Positions 11,799 through 23,109 of a stretch of DNA of 64,000 nt are shown piece after piece. The position numbers were made by a program, and so were the translations under genes. Each line of letters begins with the position of its first letter. Positions within the stretch are counted from its first letter, which is position 1. Below the pieces are notes generated by a model that was given only the letters and a program-made list of their open reading frames with translations, did not search any database and had not been told where the DNA came from. The DNA comes from Tetragonia tetragonoides (lineage: Eukaryota; Streptophyta; Magnoliopsida; Caryophyllales; Aizoaceae), in assembly GCA_038025085.1 (NCBI GenBank), contig CM076151.1, positions 10,700,501 through 10,764,500 on the forward strand, in the 5' to 3' direction.

Positions 11799-11884
11799 GT
11801 GGTATCAGAGCCTACTAAACTCAAGACCTCCACAAACAAATTTACCCCATACCAAATTCTCCCTTACACCACCACAAAAATCTT

Positions 11885-12896
11885 ATGGCATCATCACCAT
11901 CAACCTCAAACACTACATTTACATATGCTCAAAATAATTGGGTACCAATATTCACCGGAGAGAAATATGATTATTGGAGTATTCAAATGAGGACCTTGCT
12001 AATGGCACAAAGGCCTCTGGGATTTGGTACAAAATGGGTACCAAGCACCAAAAGATGTTACCGAATTAGCATCTTGGGATGAAAATAAAAGAAAACAATA
12101 CGAAGAAGATCGAAGGAGGGACTCTGCTGCACTATCGGTCATCCATCGGGGAGTTGCAGAAACAATCTTCGCAAGAATTATGGCTGCAACAACGGCCAAG
12201 GAGGCTTGGAGTAATCTACAAAAAGAGTTTAAGGGCTCCGATAAGGTAATTGTCATTAAACTTCAATCTCTTTGGAAGGATTTTGATACATTATTAATGT
12301 CGGAAGGAGAAACAATTCAAGCATTCTTTACCCGTGTCTCTAATATCACTAATCAAATTCGTAGCCATGGAGACACCATTCAAGATCTAAAAATCATACA
12401 AAAAATATTAAGAAGCCTTCCGGCAAAATTTGATCATGTTGTGGCTGCAATAGAGGAGTCTAAAGATTTATCTACGCTAACCTTAACTGAACTAATGGGT
12501 TCACTCCATGCACATGAAGAGAGAATGCGTAGATTTGAAGATGAGCCACTAGAACAGGCTTTCCAAGCCAAATTGAAATTCTCTTATAATAGAGAAAATA
12601 AAAATCAATATAGCCACGGTAAAAATTTCCAACAAAAAAGAGGAACATCAAATAACCGTGGTAGGGGGAGAGGTGATTATAGAAATCATGGGGACTGAGA
12701 AAACATTCAATCGAGTTCCTATGGCAAATTATGCAAGAAAAATAATCACGACACAAAAGATTGCCGGTATAAATGCAAAAAATGCAAAAGTCACACCCAT
12801 CTTGAAAAAGATTGTTGGTTCCAGCAAAAAGATGAGGCTAATTTCACAGAGAAAAATGACCCTTCTAATCAATTGTTTTATTCTTGTCTAAATGCC
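11885..12896 (+). pseudogene. Copia gag (UBN2-type) with frameshift and stop
   Basis: The start at 11885 gives an N-terminus with WVPIFTGEKYDYWSIQMRTLL, typical of Copia Gag. A one-base frame change near 12015 moves the reading to the frame carrying DVTELASWDENKRKQYEED through FEDEPLEQAF. A TGA at 12696-12698 interrupts the Arg-rich segment. After it the same frame continues with a zinc knuckle CKKCKSHTHLEKDC (CX2CX4HX4C), preceded by a degraded one. Gag packages element RNA. Confidence 0.85.
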
Positions 12897-14138
12897 CACC
12901 AAGAATCCTCTGATATTTGGTATTTAGATAGTGGTTGTTCAAACCACATGACAAGTGATAAAAAAGCGTTTGTCAAATTTGATGAAAATGTTAAATCTCA
13001 AATTACTCTTGGTGATGGAAGATCTCAAGATGTAGCAGGGAAAGGGACAATTGCCGTTAAAATTGAAAACGGCTCATCCAAAATCATTGATGATGTTTTA
13101 TATGTCCCGGGCCTTGCTCAAAATCTACTAAGTATGGGCCAGTTAGTCCAAAGAGGCTACATGGTTAAATTTGATGAGGATAAATGTATCATATATGACA
13201 AGAAAAAGGGTCAATTAGTCACAACAGTAAAAATGGCCTCAAATAAAATATTTCCATTAAGAATGCCACTAAAGCAAAAAGTTGCTTTCAATTGCACAAG
13301 TGATGATTCTACATTGTGGCATTGGAGACTCGGGCACTTACACTACAAGAGTCTAAAACTCTTAAATCAAAAGGAAATGGTGATTGGCCTTCCCCCAATA
13401 AATGATGAAAAGAAAATATGTGAAGGTTGTATTTATGGAAAAATGCATAGATTGCCATTTCCTAAGACGTCTTGGAGGGCCAAGGCTCCGTTAGAGCTTG
13501 TTCATGCAGATATTTGGGGCCCAGCCAAGAACAACTCTATTGGCGGTAGAAGATATTTTCTTCTATTTGTGGATGACTATACCCGCATGATGTGGGTATA
13601 TTTCTTAAAGTATAAATCAGAGGCATTCTCATTCTTTGTCCAATTCAAGGCTCTCATGGAAAAACAAAGTGGACATCCTCTTAAAACTCTTAGAACTGAT
13701 CGTGGAGGAGAATTCACAAGCACTAGATTCCTTAGCTTTTGTAAGAAGCATGGAATCAGAAGAGAATTAACCGTAAGACGCACACCTCAACAAAATGGTG
13801 TAGCGGAAAGAAAAAATAGAACAATTGCAGAAATGGCCCGCAGCATGCTACAAGCAAAGAATTTGCCCAAATACTTTTGGGCTGAAGCTGTCCATACATC
13901 TGTTTATATTCTAAACAGATCTCCAACAAAGGCGGTTCAGGATACGACACCCTACGAGGCTTGGTACAAAAGAAAGCCCGTAATTGAGCACTTTAGAATT
14001 TTTGGGTGCGTTGCCTATTCCCACATTCCAAAGGAGAACCGAGAAAAAATGGATGAAAAGGGAGAAAAATGTATCTTTATTGGATACAGTGATGAATCAA
14101 AAGGATACCGCTCTACAAGCCTGAGTCCAAGAAGTTGA
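12897..14138 (+). pseudogene. Copia protease and integrase region
   Basis: Aspartic protease motif as DSGCSNHM (active site with Ser-Gly replaced as in many Copia elements). Then comes the GAG-pre-integrase zinc region (LWHWRLGHLHYKSL, CEGCIYGKMHR) and the integrase catalytic core. The latter has D in HADIWGP, D in LRTDRGGEF and E in QNGVAERKNR (DD35E), with FRIFGCVAYSHIP at the C-terminal side. A frameshift near 14108, just after GYSDESKGYR, ends this frame. The next part reads on in another frame. Confidence 0.88.
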
Positions 14139-14770
14139 TCATTTCAAGAGACGTCATATTCGATGAAGTTGCAGAATGGAGATGGACAGAACACGCTCCG
14201 CAGCCAGCCATAGAAGAATATTCTCCATCTAGCTCTTCTCAGGGAGTTCGTGATCAAGGAGAAGCACCTTCATCTCCGAGGATTCCAACAGGCCCGAACT
14301 CACCAAATTCATCTCCAAGATCAAGTCTCACAAATTCTCCTCAACCAGTGCGCCGCTCACAACGAGATCGTCACCCTCCGATTTACTTGGAAGATTATCA
14401 ATGCAATCAAACAACCACGGAATTTGCATTATTTGCCAGTGAGCCACAAAACTTCCAAGAAGCAGCAAAAGAAGATAAATGGATCGAAGCCATGACCGAG
14501 GAGATCAGAATGATCGAGAAGAATGACACATGGGAGCTCGTAGACAGACCCGAAGGGAAAGACATAATAGGCCTCAAATGGGTTTACAAGATCAAGCACA
14601 ATGAAGATGGCTCCATCCACAAATTGAAGGCCCGGCTCGTCGCGAAAGGTTACTCACAGCAACTCGCAAACATATTTACCAAGGCATTACCACCCAAAAA
14701 AAATTCATGCACTTCAGAGAACAACTTGGAGTTCAAGATTTTTTCTAGATTAGGGGGAGTGTTAGAATAA
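14108..14770 (+). pseudogene. Copia reverse transcriptase remnant with core deletion
   Basis: Begins KLIISRDVIFDE and passes a Ser/Pro linker into the RT N-terminus (DTWELVDRPEGKD, LKWVYKIK, LVAKGYSQQ). It then jumps in frame to LANIFTKALPPKK, which is the far C-terminal end of Copia RNase H. The palm with the YVDD box and nearly all of RNase H are gone, a loss of very roughly 2 kb compared with a normal element. Confidence 0.88.
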
Positions 14771-15075
14771 TCTAGAAAAATCATATCTAAGCTTAGTGCC
14801 TAGAAAGATCTAGATTAATACCTACCTAGAAACATCTAGAATAATGTCTACCTAGAAATATCTAGAATAATAGTCTAGGATAATTATGAAGAAGACTCTA
14901 GACATAGAAAGATCTAGAGAATTGTCTACCACCCTACACCACTATAAATAGGGGTGATGTAAAGCATTTTGAGTATCAAGCAATATAATCATCTTTCCAC
15001 ATCTCTCTTAGCATTCATGTCTCTTCCTCCAACATACAATTACCTAGCCTAATATCCTACATCAAAAACCTAACA
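14760..15075 (+). repeat. Copia right LTR (316 bp, intact ends)
   Basis: Starts TGTTAGAATAATC directly after the polypurine tract and ends AACCTAACA. Contains CTATAAATAGG. Followed at 15076 by DNA homologous to 1631 onward. Confidence 0.9.
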
Positions 15076-16234
15076 GTTTATAAGGGTGGATTGGGATTAG
15101 GTCTGATATATAGCAGCAGAAATGTTTGCATCTTTTAAACTTCTTAAAAATGGAAAGGATAAATAATTTAATTGAACATTTAAAGGAAAAAAAAAGGAAA
15201 AAAGGTAAAAATATATATAAGTGGTCTCATGGTTAGCTTTATCTCTGTTGAGTGACTGAGTTTATTAAGCAAATTAGCCAAAGTACAGATCTTTTTGTTT
15301 TAGCAATTGAGTTTATCAGAGAAAAGTAAACTCAAGAGTCAAGACCCCATTGGTTTAATTGATTTGGGTCTAGCAAAGTAACTGTGGATAGCATTCTTGT
15401 TCTTATCAAGAATGTATTCACATTAACCTGTACACAACAATCTTTTGGGATACTTTTCGACTCATACGAGTTTTTGTGTTCTTTTTAAACCCTGTTTTCA
15501 ATTTACCGGTGTAAGCTGTGTTGGTTCTTCAAATGCTAGAGCTGATTTTCTCATGGGCTTCCTATTATTAGCAACCAAAGGCTCAGCTTAAGTTCTTATG
15601 AAACTCTCCACTCCTGCAACCATCTCGCTTACAGTTGTACGGTAAGCCTTTCAAAGCAGACCTGTAGTTGCTGCAAGGCCTTGGTTTCAGTTTATTGTCC
15701 CGACACACCCTTCATATCGTCCTCCAAAGACATTCAAGTGAACCTGTGAACAGGGAGAAAAAGAAGTAGCCGAGATAAGAAAGTACCAAACCAATATGGT
15801 ACTAATAAGAACGATCAAATGCAGAAGGAAGCAAAAGAAGGTTGACGAGGTTATTCTGAGATTTCTGACAAACTCAGTGGAATGAAATCAGACAAATGTT
15901 TGCGATAGAAATCTACATAAACCTTGGCTTGGCTATTAGCCTGGTACAACCTTACTTTTAGGCCAACTTATGAACAAAAGATCTGCGTTTACGGACAATC
16001 AAGCATACACTTGATTAAATCTCTACACCATTCTTAATCACAGAAGGCTATCAAAGTCCCATTTCAGGTTTCTCAAACACAAATAGATTCCACGAGACAA
16101 CAGTTCTTGGAAAGTATCTCATGTATATATATTTACATGAACCAGAAGGGAATTACTCTTGTACGTCTTGCCATTCAGCTTACAGAAAAAGTTTAGCTAA
16201 ATAAAACTAGCTCGGCTAATATGGTGGCAGAGAT
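15076..16234. repeat. Duplicated flank of F-box locus, copy B (5' side), with 741 extra bases
   Basis: 15076-15335 and 16072-16234 match 1631-2048. The piece 15336-16076 is absent in copy A and lies between two CTCAA motifs. No coding capacity was recognised in it. Confidence 0.8.
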
Positions 16235-16439
16235 GATTGACTTTGTCATATGTATAGAATGAAATTAACAAAGACTAAGTTACTCAAAACCTGTCCTCAT
16301 CAGGCAACATACTTTTCTATAAGTAAGAAATAACAAAGAATCACAGCAAAGCCAATTAACAAAAACTACAGAACTGAGATTGTAACCTGATCTATGATAT
16401 TCGGAAGCAGCTTGTAAGCAACTTCAACAACCGGGCATT

Positions 16440-16618
16440 CTATTTCACCGCTTCTGCCTGAACAGGAACTTGTCTAGCAGCACTGCAGAGGAAAGTGAAA
16501 CTCGGAACATAACTTGCCACATAATTGACATTGTTGCTTGAAACAACTTGGACATGATGTGTGTAGATGGATATTTCCTTGGATCAACAACCACAAGTTG
16601 TAGATCTTTCCTTGGAAT
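16440..16618 (-). pseudogene. F-box gene C-terminal fragment
   Basis: The minus strand encodes LQLVVVDPRKYPSTH in one frame and NNVNYVASYVPSFTF in the next. These parallel LVLVDPTQDDP and VNYVANYVPSFIS of the locus at 8025-9055. The piece is frameshifted and ends abruptly at 16618 against LRR sequence on the other strand. Confidence 0.65.
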
Positions 16619-17440
16619 AGACTTCAGGGTCCAGTTCCTGAATTGATCAACAAGTTTTCTTTATTGAGACAACTTCAACTTTTTGACAACATGCTCCAAG
16701 GCACTGTCTCAGAGAGGCACCTCTCAAATCTTTCTAGATTAAATTCTTTGTGGTTGGGCGATAATCAAGCACTGGTAATCAACATCAGTGCCAATTGGAT
16801 TCCTCCATTTCAGCTGGACATTATACACCTGAGTTACTGCAAGGTTGGCCCTTCTTTCCCCAACTGGCTTCTTACCCAAACTAACTTCTCACTCCTTGAT
16901 CTACATAATACGGGAATTTCAGACCCTATTCCACCTGCTTTTTGGGACACCTTGCCGTCTGGTCTCCAGGATTTGGATCTTTCACACAATAAGATGAATG
17001 GTACTCTGCCAAATTTATCAACTGACTTTTATAACATCTATTCCATAAGTTTGAGTTCAAACTGCCTGGAGGGTGCAATACCATTATGGCTCAGAAATGT
17101 ATACCTTTTATATTTGGGTAACAACAGCTTTTCCATTTCCAATTCTTTCTTGTGTCCCACAACAAAAATGAGGATACAAAGCCTTGACCTTTCAGACAAC
17201 TTGTTAGAAGGTGAGCTTCCAGATTGTTGGGTCAATTTTGATCAACTACATTATCTCGACCTGGGAAACAATAATTTCACTGGAGTTCTGCCCACATCTA
17301 TTGCTTCTTTGAACCAGCTTGGGCTTTTGAGCTTGCGTAACAACAGCTTTTATGGTGAACCGTTTTTACTACTGAAGAACATTACAAATTTGTCTACTCT
17401 AGACATTAGTCATAACTCTTTAACTAGGTTCATCAGATAG
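16619..17440 (+). pseudogene. Receptor-like protein (LRR) internal fragment
   Basis: About 270 residues of LRR domain, from LQGPVPELINKF (16619 on) to LDISHNSLT. It is very similar to 28741-29530 and 40150-40945, including NWIPPFQLD and SFPNWLLTQTNF. It lacks a signal peptide, N-cap, island, membrane segment and tail. At 17428 the sequence leaves LRR homology (RFIR-stop) and runs into LINE-derived DNA; TTCATCAGATA occurs on both sides of the junction (17431 and 17467). Confidence 0.85.
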
Positions 17441-17454
17441 CATGAAAACTGCTT

Positions 17455-18805
17455 CTTTAATTTATTCATCAGATACCTCACTTGTAAGAAACTCATTATC
17501 AACAATACTTATCTCATGACCAATATCTTGTAAATCCACATCTGAATTGAGTGTGCAAGAGTTGTCCTTTACAAACCTGCTTTTGAATTTTTTAGTAATT
17601 TCTCTTCTAATACTCAACAAATCAGTGTGATGAATGTCATCCGATCCTAAGAAGTCTTTAATGTTTTTCCTATTTTTTCTTATGGTAGCTTTTGTTTGGA
17701 AATAGGTTGTATTCCTATCTCCAAGAGCTAAATTCTTTTCCCTAACTCTTTGAGACCAATAAGTTCTATTAAAATTGATAAGTTTCGCTTTCTTGCGCAA
17801 TAAATTGTTCTGAGCAGTAATCAAACCATCATGAGCAGGAGATGTTAAAAGTTTACTTTGAACACTTATAATTTGGCCTTCAACTTCTTTTTAGTTGTAT
17901 AGTAACATTTCCGAACTTGAGTTTAGCCCAATTCTTAGAGAGCTTTTTCAAGTTCTTCAATATTTGAATAAACTGAAACATTTGTGAGCCTTCATGTCTA
18001 GAGTTCCAAGCTTTCCGAACTAAAGACTCATAATCTTTGTGGCTTGCCCAAGCAAGCTCAAACTTAAAGGGAGGGGGGTGAACGAAACTTGATTAGATAA
18101 ATTCAGAATAATAGGACAATGATCCGAAGAGCTAAAGTAGTCATGATGAGAGGTATGCATTAGGGGATAAAGAGACAAACATGATGAGGAGACTAGAACC
18201 CTGTCCAATCTTTCAAGGACATTGTTTTGTCCTGACTTCTTTTTCCTCCAAGTATAGGTACCACCAGCAAAAGGAATGTCCATCACATTAGCATTGAACT
18301 TAAAAGAAGTAAGTCTTTCAATTCGAGCTAGCTGAGGTAAAGAACACCCAAGTTTGTCTGAGCTAGAACTTATTTTCATTCAAGTCACCCATAACTACAA
18401 AAGGCATAGATAAAGAGTTACAGTAAAAAAGGAGATCATTGCAAAATTGTTGCTTATGAGATGATTGTGCAGAAGCATAACAAAAAAATAACCACTAAAG
18501 GTGGAGAATCAATATGATCTTTAACAAGAAAGGAAATGAAACGCACTTCTTTATATAATAAAACAACTTCAATATACTGGTGTTGCCACAATATCTAGAT
18601 TCCGCCAGAAAAACCAACACATGGAATAAATTCAAACTGGGAGAATCCAAATTGATGCACAAGAGCAAGAGACGGTTCATACTGCACTTTGGTTTCAGCT
18701 AGGGCAACCAAGTGAACTTGATGAATCTTACAAAATAATTTAACTTTTTCTCCACTATCTGTTTTCCCCACCCCCCCTAATATTCCAATAGGCAATTTTA
18801 TTCAT
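17455..18805 (-). mobile_element. L1-type LINE ORF2 fragment (endonuclease to pre-RT)
   Basis: Read on the minus strand from about 18805. It starts AYWNIRG, the usual start of plant LINE ORF2, followed by KIHQVHLVALAETKV (first catalytic Glu of the APE-type endonuclease). Next come FAGGTYTWRKKKSG, ERLDRVLV and SSDHCPIIL (the D-H pair). Then the linker to RT has YWSQRVREKNLALGDRNT and FQTKATIRKNRKNI. It stops before the RT palm. Several frameshifts and stops make it dead. The 3' part is missing, where it meets the LRR fragment. Confidence 0.85.
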
Positions 18806-18950
18806 TAAACATACAATTAGAATGTACCAAGATGCTTATTAAAAGGACTGGACAACATTTCTTATCTCTCTTCCGAGAGTTATAGACTCTATCCCCACTT
18901 ATACTACCAAAGGACCTCATCTTGGTGGCCTTATAAAACCAAATATTTAG

Positions 18951-20235
18951 TTAGTACCAACAGGCTTGAAGAAGGCTTAGATAATTTCTTAGTTGAGAAT
19001 AATCAATTTGCTGTACAACTAAAATTATAGGATCAAACAGAAATTTAGTCACCACTAGTGCAACAAGGTGGACTTGATGGAACTTCCAAAAAAAATTCAC
19101 TACTTCACCGAACTTTTTCTTCTCGCCCCTCATAACCCAAACAATAATATTATTTATAGTTAAACTTGAATTTTCCTTTTTAGTACCAGATGACTTAATG
19201 CAAGCTGGACGAGCATACTCCTTAATACACAGGCTATAACAAAAATAACTAAGAGCAACACCAATTGACTTTAGATATAGGCTAAGAGTTCGTTCTAGTA
19301 ATTCAAAGATGGCTAAGCAACAAATATATCTTAATCTGCAGTAAATAACCAATATGAAGGTAAGCTTGCAACCAAAACAAGAAATGGGAGTAGGGCTATC
19401 AATAACAGTATGAACTGTTATATTGGTTAGATCATGAATCAATTGAAGACTGGGCATTGTAAGAGCAGAACACAACATGAACTGCAATGACTGAACAAAA
19501 AGATATGAGCTAAAAGAAAGGATATGGATATTCTTACCAACTCTCAAAAGAGGGGTGTGGATCTTAACAATGAAATGGGGCTAACGTTGAGCTCCAAATC
19601 TAGGAGTTGAATTGCTTGGTCGACCCATATTGAACACTACAAGTCGAATCGAAAAAACGACCCAACCTCCGCAAACACAACCAGAAGTAGCCATCTTCTC
19701 ATGAAAGAGAAAATCACCGTAAATCAAGCTTGACAAACCCAAATAAAAATCACCAGACAAGATAAACACTCTCTTGCACCAGGAAACAGAAAAGAGAAAT
19801 CCAAATTAAGTGGGGTAAGGTAATAGATCTTGAAGAAGGGGATAAATCACGAGTAAAGGATTACCCCAAATTGAATTAGGGCTTTTCTAAATATGGACAA
19901 CCTCTTGTTGAATTTGGGTGAACAGACCACAAAAATGAAGTCTTCCTCAACAAATTATGAAGGATTGGGTCAGCAAACAACAATGGATCTTGACCAAGAA
20001 ATTAGGGTTTGATACAGAACCGTTAATTTCCGCAGCGAAACTTAAGAAAATTGAGAAAACATACTTAGCTGGGAGCTCGAGATTTTTGATACAGCAATAT
20101 GTGATGGCAAGGTACTGATTTTTGCTGCGGGTAGCTAAAATTTCATGGAGGTTTTGTTTCTGTGAGATCAGTTTATCAAGTGGCTTGGGTGGCGTGGGTT
20201 TCTCCTTTCTCTCTTTCTCTCTCTTCATTTTCTTG
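18951..20235 (-). mobile_element. Second LINE copy: 5' region and start of endonuclease
   Basis: The minus strand near 19150-18955 encodes IIVWVMRGEKKKFGEV and FWKFHQVHLVALVVTKFLFD, a divergent form of the endonuclease start seen at 18600-18805. Upstream to about 20235 lies sequence without a conserved ORF, beginning with a GA-rich stretch typical of a plant LINE 5' UTR. The two LINE copies lie in the same orientation, head to tail, and both are truncated. Confidence 0.6.
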
Positions 20236-20309
20236 GTATGTTTATTATTCTACAAGCTTCTTAGTTAAGACTTATTAAAAGTATTTCAAATTCTCTTTCA
20301 AAAAAAAAA

Positions 20310-21028
20310 GGAAAATTTGATAAAAATAATCTCAAGTTTGAACGATTAGACAAAAATAATTCCAAGTTGAAATGTGTATAAAAATAATCTGAAGTTGTCA
20401 TTTTTGTCACAAAAATAGACCCAGTTTAACTAGGTTAAGAATAACGCTAATTATTGGACCTGCTTGCCGTTAATTATCATAGTATTAATGTTTATTAATT
20501 CTTAATAATAAGAAAAATAAAAAAAAAAATGAATAAAAATTCCACCACTCAGATCAAATTTTCCTCTCTCCTTCTTCTTCCCTTCTCACGCAGCAACCCA
20601 CCACCCACCTCACCCTCAACCACCAGCCCACCACCACCAAGATTGATCACCCTCTCCCATGTCCCTCCTCACCATCTCAGCAACCAGCCACAACTCCACC
20701 ATCACCAGTTCCACCTCCAGCTCCTTTATCACTCTCCACCATCGTCCCGTCCCCCCCACCACCACTCCCTCTCCTCTCCCAAACGCCATCCACCACAACC
20801 ACTACTAACCCCACAACACCATGACCCGAATCCAAGAGAACATCTCATCACGTCTCAAATGAGGTTTTAGTTTAATTAGAGTTAATTAAGTAACAGATTA
20901 GACCGTTTAAGTTAACGGTCCAATTTTATGACAAAAATGACAACTTGGGATTATTTTTGTATACTTTTCAACTTGAGATTATTTTTATCTAATCGCTCAA
21001 ACTTGGGATTATTTTTGTCGAATTTTCC
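20310..21028. mobile_element. Mutator-like long-TIR non-autonomous element (719 bp)
   Basis: Inverted ends about 130 bp long. The left starts GGAAAATTTGATAAAAATAA and the right ends TAATCCCAAG...TTTTCC in inverted order; both carry the repeated phrase AAAAATAATCxCAAGTT. Runs of A flank both sides and could hide a 9-bp target duplication. The interior (20529-20870) is a Pro/His/Ser-rich open frame with (CCACCA)-like composition, which I regard as low-complexity rather than a proven gene. Confidence 0.75.
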
Positions 21029-21059
21029 AAAAAAAAAAAAGTATTTCAAATTCAAGATA

Positions 21060-21400
21060 GACCCATAGAACCCCTTTGCTCCATTTCAAGATTTCGACCC
21101 ATAGAACCCATCAAACAAGTTACTCCTCGTAAATTCTGGGCCCATAAAACATCACATTTGCAGCCCAATACGCCTATTTATCTCAGCCCATATATTCCTT
21201 TGTGTTTTTTTTTTGAGAGGTTCGTTTGGTTCAAAATTGGCTACGAGCTACATTTCTTTTTGCTAGTCCATTGATTCTGTATTTTTGTAGGAAAATCCTG
21301 CAAACGCTGTAATTAAATTTTCATTAAATACGAAATACTAAGCAAGATAACACCCCGCAATATGACTTGGGAACATGGAAGACTAGAAACAACGTCCCTC
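21060..21400. repeat. Duplicated spacer shared with 31150-31700
   Basis: Shares AAAACATCACATTTGCAG, CTCAGCCCATA and the block around ACTAAGCA(A/G)GATAACA with 31180-31690. This places a decayed copy of receptor-like-gene downstream DNA next to the LINE cluster. Confidence 0.55.
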
Positions 21401-21577
21401 TTTTCACGATCATAGTTATACATGTGCAAATTTATGGACGACTCAATTACCTTCTCTACGAACAAAAATCCAGGACAGACGCTAAAGTAACTACATAAAA
21501 AGAATAGATGATATTCTTATAATATAAGGTTTGTAATTATTTGCTAAAAGTCGCATATCGCACGAGTAAGACTTACT

Positions 21578-21870
21578 TTTGGTTAAGGGTATGGGTTTTT
21601 CCACTTTTTCTCACTGATTTTTACAGATTGGGTAAGCTCCTGTTACTGATTCGCTAAGATCCTTTCATTGATTCTCACTGATTCAATAAGGTTTTGCCAT
21701 TGATTCTTTGAGTAGGAATGTGGATCCTGCTAATGATTTTCAGTGATTGGGTATGATCTTGCCACTGATTCTCACTGATTCAATAGCAAGGTCTTACCAC
21801 TTACTAATTGGATAATGTCTTATCACTAATTGAGTAAGATTCAATAAGTGAAAAAGAACACGCCCTATTT
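21578..21870. mobile_element. Probable MITE with degenerate internal repeats
   Basis: Left end AGGGTATGGGTTTTTCCACTT and right end AAGTGAAAAAGAACACGCCCT are inverted relatives. The middle is built of variants of CTGATTCTCACTGATTCAATAAG. No coding capacity. Confidence 0.5.
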
Positions 21871-22383
21871 ATTCATAAATACAATTGCTAGTTAAGTGGA
21901 ACAGTGTACTATAGGAAGTTTCATTCTACCACTTACTCCTAGTAGGCTAGGCTAGTACAACCTTAGAAGACTTGCAGTCAATTATTTGAAAGACTTGTGA
22001 TTATCCAACCGTGATAGACAAGCAACAAAAGATGACCCACACGATCATCTCTGTAGTAACTAATACTCTGTACGCCTCTTCTGCGAGAGCAATTTTCCCG
22101 ATGTCCTTCAGACCAGGCTTGGATTGACGTTGACATAGCATGTGTGGAGATATGAAACTAAATTAGTTAGTAGTCTTGACTAAATTATTATGAACAAGAA
22201 AAAGATACCTATAAGCTTGGCATGGTCAGAATGTCATAAGAAAAACAAATTAGACTAGGCATGAAGACAAAGCATGAGACACTTCATTTATATTAGATGC
22301 TAATGATTGATGTCTTCTAAGAAGGCGTCTTCTATAATAATAAAAATCCAATAAAGATATTTTTGTAGTTAAAAAACCTCCAC

Positions 22384-22385
22384 TC

Positions 22386-22446
<61 letters not shown>

Positions 22447-22857
22447 TGAATTTGCATAATTGCTAGATGGACACGTAGGCATCTATGTAATCTTTCATTT
22501 CACCATCATTTGCCAAGTGTCATCCATGTCACCGTAATAATTAATGGATGCCTACTTAGTTCAATGTATTTTGCTAATTTTAATTAGTTTGACCATTGCT
22601 TAATTATTGTGTGTCTCTCCCAATAACTTTGGAGAATTTGAAGCATTGCAGTTGATCAAATTCGGTCAAGTCAAATGATGCGATTAGAGGTGTACTTTTA
22701 GGATGTATGTTGAGCATTTGATTTTTAACCTGTACTCTTCGAAGTTTTTTGTCTAAAATTTTCAACCTTAATTTTAAGCGTGTATAGTGAATATATGGTG
22801 ATTTTTAAATATAATATAATAAAACATTCCGTGCATCGCACGGAGAATGTAACTAGT
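22384..22857 (+). mobile_element. Non-autonomous Helitron (474 bp)
   Basis: Starts TCTATTATATATA and ends with the hairpin CCGTGCATCGCACGG (22829-22843), followed 14 bases later by CTAGT and then T. There are no inverted ends and no target duplication. These are the standard plant Helitron signatures (5' TC, 3' hairpin and CTRR-type end). Related copies lie at 62982-63299 and, truncated, at 38797. Confidence 0.75.
22388..22441. repeat. (TA)n microsatellite
   Basis: About 27 uninterrupted TA units at the start of the Helitron-like element. The other copies have far fewer units (about 9 at 62990, about 5 at 38803). Confidence 0.95.
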
Positions 22858-23109
22858 TATAATAAAGAATGATTTAATACAGAAAAGAGAAGACATGAAT
22901 CATTGCTCATACTAGAGTACTTGAGTACCATTCACTCGTACCCCAAACGTTGGTCCAGGCGAGACGACAGTGGTTGTTTGTTGGCACTTGTGTGTATTTT
23001 ATTGCAAATTGGGCAACAGAATATAGTAGAAGAATTCATGTGAAATAGGAGTATCATTTTACACAAGCATACATAACCTTGAGCATTCAAGTTCCCATAT
23101 ATATATTCA

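Larger units (their letters stand above)
11534..15075 (+). mobile_element. Defective Ty1/Copia LTR retrotransposon
   Basis: Left LTR 11534-11798 and right LTR 14760-15075. The right LTR begins TGTTAG and ends CTAACA and has a TATA-like CTATAAATAGG. A primer-binding site complementary to initiator Met tRNA (TGGTATCAGAGC) follows the left LTR at 11800, and a polypurine tract (AGGGGGAG) precedes the right LTR. The left LTR lacks TGT and about 50 bp near its 5' end. Gag, protease and integrase order (PR-IN before RT) marks it as Copia. It has a stop, two frameshifts and loss of most of RT/RNase H, so it cannot move on its own. No target-site duplication flanks it, because the flanking DNA has been deleted. 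Confidence 0.92.

Noticed and set aside
20616..20798. Trp/Gly/Val-rich open frame on the minus strand of the foldback element
   Set aside because: It is the mirror of the CCA/CAC-rich sequence on the plus strand; low-complexity shadow with no domain.
22388..22441. Possible CRISPR-like or centromeric array
   Set aside because: It is a plain TA dinucleotide run; no spacer-repeat structure exists in the window.
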